Below, in pieces: positions 35,590 to 40,757 of a stretch of DNA of 40,757 nt. The stretch's first letter is position 1. Each line of letters begins with the position of its first letter. The translations under genes and the position numbers were made by a program. Source of the stretch: an uncultured Pseudomonadota bacterium (GTDB taxonomy: Bacteria > Pseudomonadota > Gammaproteobacteria > Steroidobacterales > Steroidobacteraceae). The notes under the pieces are model-generated. The model searched no databases. It saw only the letters and a program-made list of their open reading frames with translations, and was not told where the DNA came from. The stretch covers positions 1 to 40,757 of the forward strand of contig CAISHQ010000176.1 of assembly GCA_903885195.1 (NCBI GenBank), read 5' to 3'.

Positions 35590-36069
35590 TCAGCTCAAGG
35601 TCGCGGCAGGGCGACGACGCTTGGCTGCACGCGGCGCCGTAGCCGGTTCCTTGCGCGGCGCATCCCACAACTGTTCGAGCTGATACAACTCGCGGGTGCG
35701 CGGCAACATGATGTGCACCATCACGTCCGGCAAATCGACGAGCACCCATTCGCCCTGCTGCTCGCCTTCGACGCCCAGCGGCCGCTGGCCTGCCGCCTTC
35801 GACATCTGCACCACGCGGTCGGCCACCGAACGCAAATGCCGATCCGATGTGCCGCTGGCGATCACCATGAAATCGGCGACATCGCTGAGACCGCGCACGT
35901 CGATCACGCGCACATCCACGGCCTTCATGTCGGCAAGAGCCGCTTCGACGATGGGCAGTGCGCGGGGGAGGTTGCTGGGCTTGCGGGCTGCGGGCGCAGT
36001 GCGCTTCGGGGCAGGACGACGGGTCTTCGCTCGGGGCTTGGCGGCAACGGACTTGCTCGGTGTCTTCAT
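35590..36069 (-). CDS. rsfS: Ribosomal silencing factor RsfS with basic tails
   Basis: A 159-residue RsfS protein. The core (about 35-140), VEAALADMKAVDVRVIDVRGLSDVADFMVIASGTSDRHLRSVADRV and onward to WVLVDLPDVMVHIMLPRTRELYQLEQLW, binds L14 on the 50S subunit and blocks subunit joining in starvation. It is flanked by a Lys/Arg/Ala/Pro-rich N-terminal extension of about 32 residues and a basic C-terminal tail (KEPATAPRAAKRRRPA). E. coli RsfS, about 105 residues, lacks both. ATG at 36069 is used; the frame is open back to 36141. Confidence 0.92.
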   Translation of the reverse strand: MKTPSKSVAAKPRAKTRRPAPKRTAPAARKPSNLPRALPIVEAALADMKAVDVRVIDVRGLSDVADFMVIASGTSDRHLRSVADRVVQMSKAAGQRPLGVEGEQQGEWVLVDLPDVMVHIMLPRTRELYQLEQLWDAPRKEPATAPRAAKRRRPAATLS

Positions 36070-36104
36070 GCGGTGTTGTTCAACTCCTGGAGAAATGGGC
36101 CGTC

Positions 36105-36767
36105 TTACCTGGGACGGCTCTGTTGGGATCGAGCATAGCACTGCGTCCGGCGGATGATCTCGCAGACGGCATCAGGCACGAGAAATCGGGGATCGCGGCC
36201 CGAGGTGATGATGGCCCGCAGATCACTCGAGGCGATCTCGAGTTGGGTTACCGCCTGCACGCGAATGCGACCCGCGAGCGTCGCGTGCAAATCAGCGATC
36301 TCCTTCACCGCGCGCAACTCGAGCAGCGAGGCCAATGGCCCCGTCTGCGGCGCCTGCCAGCCGGGCCGATGCGCAACGACGAGGTGCGCGTGCTCGAGCA
36401 CGGCCTGCCAGCGGTGCCAGGACTCGAAACCGAGGAAGGCATCCATGCCGAGAATCAGGCAGAGCGGGCGATGTGGGAATTCGCGGCGCAATTCGCCGAG
36501 CGTGTCGACCGTGTAGGTGACGCCCGTGCGACGGACCTCACGATCATCGACTACAAACCCCCGCTGATCAGCGGTTGCCGCGCGCACCATCTCGAGACGC
36601 AGCGACGCATCGGCGAGCGGCGCGCCGCGATGGCCGGGGTTACCAGCCGGGATCCAGCGCAACTCGCCGAGCTGCAGCACCTGCAGCAGCTCAAAGCCCG
36701 TACGCAAATGTCCGAAGTGAATGGGATCGAACGTGCCGCCGAAGATGCCGATGGGCGAAGCGTTCAT
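36105..36767 (-). CDS. nadD: Nicotinate-nucleotide adenylyltransferase
   Basis: A 220-residue nucleotidyltransferase that makes deamido-NAD from nicotinate mononucleotide and ATP. GIFGGTFDPIHFGHLRTG contains the HxGH motif, WIPAGNPGHR and DAFLGFESWHRWQ are substrate loops, and the C-terminal IASSDLRAIITSGRDPRFLVPDAV is this family's ISxTxIR-like region. The ATG at 36767 overlaps the holA stop. The holA-nadD-rsfS-rlmH order is a conserved gammaproteobacterial unit. Confidence 0.95.
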   Translation of the reverse strand: MNASPIGIFGGTFDPIHFGHLRTGFELLQVLQLGELRWIPAGNPGHRGAPLADASLRLEMVRAATADQRGFVVDDREVRRTGVTYTVDTLGELRREFPHRPLCLILGMDAFLGFESWHRWQAVLEHAHLVVAHRPGWQAPQTGPLASLLELRAVKEIADLHATLAGRIRVQAVTQLEIASSDLRAIITSGRDPRFLVPDAVCEIIRRTQCYARSQQSRPR

Positions 36768-37765
36768 CGCAGCGGACGCATCCCGCAAAATTCGGCGCAC
36801 AGCAGTGACAACTCGTCCCACGGATCACCCGCCAGGCGACCCTTGATCATGCGATCGGCGCGCAACGCGCGCGAAGCGAGACGCGCGAACGGCAGCTTCT
36901 GCGCCCGCGGTCGAGCGCGCTCGAGCGCGGCCAGCTGTTGTGGCGGCAGGCGCGGCCCTGCGCGCCGCGATAGATCGTCGCCACGACGCAGGAACCAAAG
37001 ATTGCGCAACTCGCGGGTGATCGACCACAGCACCAGCGTGGGCTCGACGCCCTCGCCGCGCAGACCCGCGACAATGCGTAGCGCCCGCACGGCATCGCCG
37101 GCGAGCACCGCCTCACCCAGCGTAAACACGTCGTAGCGCGCACTCGGGGCCACCGCCTCGAGCACCGCTTCAGCATCGACCTTGCCTGGCGGCAACAGCA
37201 GCGCAAGCTTCTCGATCTCCTGCTGCGCGGCGAGCAAATTGCCCTCCACACGGGTGGCCAGCAGCGCCACCGCATCGCTCGTCGGCTCAAGGCCCGCCTT
37301 GCGACAACGCTGCATGAGCCACGCTTCGAGTTGGCGCGGACCCACGTCCCACACCGGCAACCACACGCCTCGCGCCTCGAGCTGCTTGACCCACGCGGTG
37401 TTCTGCACCGCAGGCTCGAGTCGTGGGGTGATGACGAGCAGTAACGTGTCGCTGCCTGCGGCATCGATCAGGCGCTGCAGCACAGCACCGCCCTCCTTGC
37501 CGGCTTTGCCCGAAAAGCGCACCTCGAGAATGCGCCGATCGCCAAACAGGGACAGGGAGCCTGCTGAGGCGTCGATCTGCGCCCAATCGCCGGCACGCTC
37601 AGGAAAGTGCACCTCGCGCTCCGTGTACCCCTGCTGCCGAGCCGACCGACGCAGCGCATCGACCGCCTCCCCAACGAGCAAGGCCTCGTCGCCGGAAACG
37701 AGGTAGGCAGGCGCCAAGCGACCGCCCTGCAGGTGCGTCGCCAGGGTGTCTAGACCCAACTTCAT
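36764..37765 (-). CDS. holA: DNA polymerase III subunit delta
   Basis: A 333-residue clamp-loader delta subunit, which opens the beta clamp. The N-terminal domain has LAPAYLVSGDEALLVGEAVDALR, and SLSLFGDRRILEVRF carries the clamp-binding Leu-Phe wedge (about 80-90). The rest is the AAA-like lid and collar. The usual lptE neighbour upstream is absent and a TonB receptor is divergent instead. GATAAT ends 7 nt before the ATG, without a Shine-Dalgarno. Confidence 0.94.
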   Translation of the reverse strand: MKLGLDTLATHLQGGRLAPAYLVSGDEALLVGEAVDALRRSARQQGYTEREVHFPERAGDWAQIDASAGSLSLFGDRRILEVRFSGKAGKEGGAVLQRLIDAAGSDTLLLVITPRLEPAVQNTAWVKQLEARGVWLPVWDVGPRQLEAWLMQRCRKAGLEPTSDAVALLATRVEGNLLAAQQEIEKLALLLPPGKVDAEAVLEAVAPSARYDVFTLGEAVLAGDAVRALRIVAGLRGEGVEPTLVLWSITRELRNLWFLRRGDDLSRRAGPRLPPQQLAALERARPRAQKLPFARLASRALRADRMIKGRLAGDPWDELSLLCAEFCGMRPLR

Positions 37766-37772
37766 GCGGCGG

Positions 37773-37778
37773 ATTATC
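37773..37778 (-). promoter_or_regulatory. -10-like hexamer GATAAT seven nt before the holA ATG
   Basis: On the minus strand GATAAT is followed by ccgccgc and the holA ATG. It matches TATAAT in five of six positions. A leaderless holA operon transcript is inferred. Confidence 0.45.
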
Positions 37779-37823
37779 CGCCAGCCGCGCCGCGCCCGGG
37801 TAAAGGCCTTCAAGGCCCGAAGT

Positions 37824-37854
37824 GTTATATAGTACTATTATGTAACGTTATAAC
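37824..37854. promoter_or_regulatory. AT-rich palindromic operator upstream of the TonB receptor
   Basis: An imperfect 23-bp inverted repeat has half-sites GTTATATAGTA (37824-37834) and TATTATGTAAC (37836-37846) around a central C, with 9 of 11 positions paired. A perfect 8-bp palindrome GTTATAAC (37847-37854) follows. GTTATA/TATAAC half-sites in an AT-rich island of a GC-rich genome resemble Zur operators, which fits the zinc-uptake genes downstream. Overlapping TATAGT and TATTAT boxes could be the -10. Zur control is inferred. Confidence 0.55.
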
Positions 37855-37875
37855 TTTCCCCACGGAGCCTTCCCG

Positions 37876-39912
37876 ATGCACAGCGCCCTTCGCCTGCTCC
37901 TCGTCGCCACGATGAGCGGAACCCCCCTCGCCCTCGCCGCCGAGCCACAGGCCAAGGCCGAGGATCTGCAGGAAGTGGTGATCACGGCGACACCGCTGCG
38001 CAAGCCTGCCTTGCTCACCGCTCAACCTGTCTTTTCCCTTGGCGGCGAGTCGCTGGTACGACAGCGCAGCGCGAGTCTTGGCGACACCCTGGCGATGCAA
38101 CCGGGCTTGTCGGCGAGCTCGTTCGGTCCGATCGCGAGCCGTCCGATCATCCGCGGCCAGGGGGGTCTGCGCGTGCAGACCTATCAAGACGGTGGCGATA
38201 CGCTCGAAGCGGCGGCGCTCTCGGACGATCACGCTGTGACGCTCGACCCCTTGCTCGCCGAGCGCATCGAGGTGGTGCGCGGACCTGCCGCGCTGATGTT
38301 CGGTAACGCGGCTGCGGCCGGTGCGATCAATGTCGTCACGCCCCGAATCCCACTCGAGCGCCTCGAGCAGACGCTGCGTGGCGCCCTCGAGATGCGCGCG
38401 GGCACTGCCGCCGAGGAGCGCTCCGTGGGTGGCCACATCGCTGTCCGTCTCGGCGAGCATCTGCAATTCCATGCCGACGCACATCGGCAACGCAGCGAGG
38501 ATCTGCACATTCCAGGCTTTGCCTGGTCGAGCGCGGCGCGCGCCGACGCCGTGGCTGCGGGTGAACCCGTCGATCTGAGCCGCGGCAGGCTCGTGAACTC
38601 TGCGGGCGAAGCCGATGGCGCCGGCGCCGGTCTCGCTTGGGTGGGTGAGCGCCACGCGTTCGGCCTCTCCTCAAGTCGCTACGACAGCGAGTACGGCTTG
38701 CCGGGACTCGGCGAGGAAGCGGGCGAACCGCCGGACATTCGCCTGAGCATGAGCCAACGTCGCGATGACTTCAGCGGCCAGTGGCAACCCTCGAGCGGCG
38801 GCATACGTGTGCTGCGCCTGCGCGCCTCGCGCAACGACTACGAGCACCTCGAACTCGAGCCGAGCGGCGATATCGGTACGCGCTACGCACAACTCGGGAC
38901 CGAACTGCGACTGACGGCGGAGCACGGCGATGCACTCGGCGCTGCGAACGGCTCGCGTGGGGCGTGGGGCATGCAAGTGCGCAAGCTCGACTTCGACGCC
39001 GAAGGCGAGGAGGCCTTCCTACCGCCGTCCGTGACACGCAACTCCGGGCTGTTCCTGTTCCAGGAACGCGAGTTCGGCGCACTCACCCTCGAGGCCGGCG
39101 CACGCTACGAGTACCAAACGGTCCTCGATTACTCAGCCGACTCGCTGAGCGGATCGCTCGGTGCCGTGTGGGCTGCGCGCGAGGATCTGAACTTCAGCCT
39201 GCAAATGGCCTCGACCGAACGTCACCCGACGGCGACCGAACTGTATGCCGACGGTCCGCATCTGGCGGTCCAGCGCTACGAGATCGGTGATGACTCACTC
39301 GGCACCGAGACGGGGCGCAGCGTCGATCTCGGTCTGCGCTGGAGCACCAGCGAGGCCTCCGCGTCCCTCAACCTGTTCCTGACAGACTACAACCGCTACA
39401 TCTACGCCAAGCCGAGCGCGATCCCAGCGGAGCTCGATACCGAAGGGTTGCCCCTGATCCGCTACGTCGCAGGCGATGCCCGCTTCACGGGCGTCGAAGT
39501 CGAGTGGAGTCGCCCGCAATGGCTGCAGACGGGCGTCGGCGCACTGGGGCTGCGTGTGTTCGGCGATCTCGTCCGCGCTGAAGATGCCGCCGGCGAGCCG
39601 CTGCCTTTTATCCCACCGCATCGCCTAGGCGCCGAACTCTCGCTCGACAGCAGGCGGATGCGCATCGGCCTCGAAGCCATCTGGCACGACGACCAGACGC
39701 GCGTCGCTGACGATGAACGCAGCACCGCGGGCTACACCATGGTCAATGTCGATCTGAGTCTGCGGCCGACCTTGGCCGGTCGGGAAGTGCTTTTGTTCGT
39801 GCGGGGCAGTAATCTTTTGGATGAAGAGGCCCGCCGTCATACTTCGGCCCTCAAGGACTACGCCCCGCTCGCCGGCCGAGCCGTCAGCGCGGGCGTGCGA
39901 TGGACCTTCTGA
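37876..39912 (+). CDS. TonB-dependent outer-membrane receptor, ZnuD-like
   Basis: A 678-residue receptor with a signal peptide (RLLLVATMSGTPLALAA), a TonB box (LQEVVITATPL), a plug domain (LGDTLAMQPGLSASSFG, PIIRGQGGLRVQTYQDGG, VVRGPAALMFGNAAAAGAINV) and a beta barrel ending in WTF. The plug and barrel order closely follow Neisseria ZnuD (SPDHA/SDDHAVTLDP, YGLP, ASRNDYEH, TATELYADGPH, YNRYIYA), so zinc or another metal is the likely substrate. The His-rich extracellular loop after YGLP in ZnuD is replaced here by an acidic segment without His. GGAG precedes the ATG by 8 nt. The ZrgA-like gene follows. Confidence 0.88.
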   Translation: MHSALRLLLVATMSGTPLALAAEPQAKAEDLQEVVITATPLRKPALLTAQPVFSLGGESLVRQRSASLGDTLAMQPGLSASSFGPIASRPIIRGQGGLRVQTYQDGGDTLEAAALSDDHAVTLDPLLAERIEVVRGPAALMFGNAAAAGAINVVTPRIPLERLEQTLRGALEMRAGTAAEERSVGGHIAVRLGEHLQFHADAHRQRSEDLHIPGFAWSSAARADAVAAGEPVDLSRGRLVNSAGEADGAGAGLAWVGERHAFGLSSSRYDSEYGLPGLGEEAGEPPDIRLSMSQRRDDFSGQWQPSSGGIRVLRLRASRNDYEHLELEPSGDIGTRYAQLGTELRLTAEHGDALGAANGSRGAWGMQVRKLDFDAEGEEAFLPPSVTRNSGLFLFQEREFGALTLEAGARYEYQTVLDYSADSLSGSLGAVWAAREDLNFSLQMASTERHPTATELYADGPHLAVQRYEIGDDSLGTETGRSVDLGLRWSTSEASASLNLFLTDYNRYIYAKPSAIPAELDTEGLPLIRYVAGDARFTGVEVEWSRPQWLQTGVGALGLRVFGDLVRAEDAAGEPLPFIPPHRLGAELSLDSRRMRIGLEAIWHDDQTRVADDERSTAGYTMVNVDLSLRPTLAGREVLLFVRGSNLLDEEARRHTSALKDYAPLAGRAVSAGVRWTF

Positions 39913-39940
39913 AACGGACTTTCTGAGAGGAGAACACTGT

Positions 39941-40558
39941 ATGACCCTGCGTTGGTGCCCGCCCCGGCTCGTCCTGTCACTGATCGCGCTGTCGTTCACG
40001 GCGGTGTCGTCGAGTCTGCTCTCGACCCCCGCCATCGCACAGACCTCGACGGCGAAGCCTGCCGCGCGCGCGCATGACCACGATCACGAGCACGATCACG
40101 CACATGAGGGCGACTCGCTCGAGCAGGGCAAACACGTGCACGGCGAAGTGACGATCAACGTGGCTCTCGAGGGCAACTCGCTCGCCGTTGAGCTGAACTC
40201 ACCCGCCCTGCACGTGGTCGGCTTCGAACGCGCCGCGCGCTCGCCGGAAGAGCAGCGCATCGTCAGTGAGGCGAACACGTGGCTGAAGAGCGGCGCGGGC
40301 CTCATCGGCGTACCGACGACGGCCCTCTGCCGCCTGCAGAGCGTGACCTACACGCCACCTGCAAGCACGGCCAAGCACCCCGACTATCGGGCGAGTTACC
40401 TCTATCGATGCGACCAGCCGACCGCACTCGCCTGGGTGGAACTGTGGGCGTTGCGCCGCCTGAAGGGCGTCGAGAAGGTCGAGTTCAACCTGCTCAACGG
40501 CAGCGTGCAAAAGCAGCTCGACCTCGGCGGCAACCCGGGTCGCATCGCGCTGCGCTGA
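39941..40558 (+). CDS. ZrgA-like DUF2796 periplasmic His-rich protein
   Basis: A 205-residue exported protein. The signal peptide (LVLSLIALSFTAVSSSLLSTPAIA) is followed by a metal-binding run HDHDHEHDHAHEG (about 45-57), then the DUF2796 domain starting HVHGEVTINVALEGNSLAVELNSPALHVVGFE. In Vibrio the related ZrgA is a zinc-regulated periplasmic protein encoded with an ABC transporter. ATG at 39941 has AGAGGAG about 8 nt upstream; the frame runs open back into the TonB gene. It probably receives metal from the upstream receptor. Confidence 0.9.
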   Translation: MTLRWCPPRLVLSLIALSFTAVSSSLLSTPAIAQTSTAKPAARAHDHDHEHDHAHEGDSLEQGKHVHGEVTINVALEGNSLAVELNSPALHVVGFERAARSPEEQRIVSEANTWLKSGAGLIGVPTTALCRLQSVTYTPPASTAKHPDYRASYLYRCDQPTALAWVELWALRRLKGVEKVEFNLLNGSVQKQLDLGGNPGRIALR

Positions 40559-40590
40559 TCGATTCCCGCGCAGACTTGCACCGCATCGAT

Positions 40591-40648
40591 CCAGGATCGG
40601 GCGTCGGCCAGGGATCGGGCGTCGCCTAGGGATCGAGGGTCGACTAGG
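40591..40648. repeat. Three degenerate 18-bp tandem repeats
   Basis: Copies at 40591-40607, 40608-40625 and 40626-40643, plus a partial CTAGG, follow the pattern CYAGGGATCGRGSGTCG. The first copy is 17 bp. They fill most of the 119-bp gap between the ZrgA-like gene and the ABC ATPase. No stem or T-run marks them as a terminator; function unknown. Confidence 0.7.
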
Positions 40649-40665
40649 CCGCGCGCCGCTTCAGC

Positions 40666-40671
40666 TAGACT
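40666..40671 (+). promoter_or_regulatory. -10-like hexamer TAGACT six nt before the ABC ATPase ATG
   Basis: TAGACT is followed by tgcgcc and the ATG at 40678, with no Shine-Dalgarno. A separate leaderless transcript is inferred. Confidence 0.4.
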
Positions 40672-40677
40672 TGCGCC

Positions 40678-40757
40678 ATGGACGACACTCGCGCTCCAGC
40701 CATCGAAGTCCAAGACCTGCAGTACGCCTGGCCCGGCAAGCCGGTGCTGCTACAGAT
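40678..40757 (+). CDS. ABC transporter ATP-binding protein (3' end outside window)
   Basis: Only 26 codons are in the window. They read DDTRAPAIEVQDLQYAWPG and then KPVLLQ, the typical first strand of an ABC ATPase (IEVxDLxYxW), just before the Walker A loop. Next to a DUF2796 gene it is probably the ATPase of a ZrgB-like system, which would be followed by a FtsX/MacB-like permease and a DUF3299 protein. Those genes would lie beyond the window and cannot be seen. Confidence 0.75.
   Translation, partial: MDDTRAPAIEVQDLQYAWPGKPVLLQ

Noticed and set aside
40591-40648. CRISPR array
   Set aside because: Units are contiguous 18-bp repeats without spacers, and no cas gene is near.
40402-40713. Minus-strand frame with RSLxDA repeats
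   Set aside because: The repeats are the translation of the tandem DNA repeats, and most of the frame is antisense to the ZrgA-like gene.

Overview
The window is one stretch of high-GC, gene-dense chromosome from a gammaproteobacterium. It looks like core genome: there are no transposases, integrases, phage genes or CRISPR arrays, and base composition is even apart from a short AT-rich promoter at about 37820-37855. Several linkages point to the Xanthomonadales/Nevskiales side of the class (Lysobacter, Steroidobacter and relatives): ygfB-pepP-ubiH-ubiI divergent from zapA-6S RNA-ygfA, rplM-rpsI beside coq7 and a Clp/Crp regulator, and pmbA beside yjgA. No species can be named from the sequence alone.

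Layout. 1-3000 (minus): a truncated HAD phosphatase, a ComB-like phosphatase, a Tat-exported DUF882 protein and an ornithine-type decarboxylase. 3000-6400 (minus): tsaC, a DUF72 protein, a PfkB (adenosine-kinase-like) kinase and dgkA. 6364-11062 (minus): the glycine cleavage operon gcvT-gcvH-gcvPA-gcvPB behind a tandem glycine riboswitch and an intrinsic terminator. 11121-14559 (plus): a secreted DUF885 protein, ispG and a pterin dehydratase. 14566-19009 (minus): ygfB, pepP, ubiH, ubiI. 19077-21893 (plus): a TIGR02449 coiled-coil gene, zapA, 6S RNA, ygfA, an EVE-domain gene, a 20-codon Lys/Ala micro-gene and rpiA. 21934-22920 (minus): rplM, rpsI, tRNA-Gln(CTG) and a bidirectional terminator. 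23161-24628 (plus): coq7 and a Clp/Crp regulator, overlapping the convergent rpe. 24574-32923: djlA-rpe, purC, pmbA, yjgA, purE-purK, tldD and a nitrilase-family gene. 32964-37765 (minus): holA-nadD-rsfS-rlmH-maf-rng. 37824-40757 (plus): an apparent zinc-uptake locus with a ZnuD-like TonB receptor, a His-rich ZrgA-like periplasmic protein and the start of an ABC ATPase, behind an AT-rich palindromic operator.

Most neighbours are translationally coupled through ATGA or GTGA overlaps. Functions group into one-carbon/glycine metabolism, ubiquinone synthesis (ubiH, ubiI, coq7), purine synthesis (purC, purE, purK), translation and RNA maturation, cell division and metal uptake.

Two observations stand out. 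First, a 20-residue peptide with 12 lysines and 7 alanines has its own promoter, Shine-Dalgarno and terminator (21054-21116). Second, at least eleven genes carry a -10-like hexamer ending 6-8 nt before the start codon, usually with no Shine-Dalgarno, which suggests that leaderless transcription is common in this organism.
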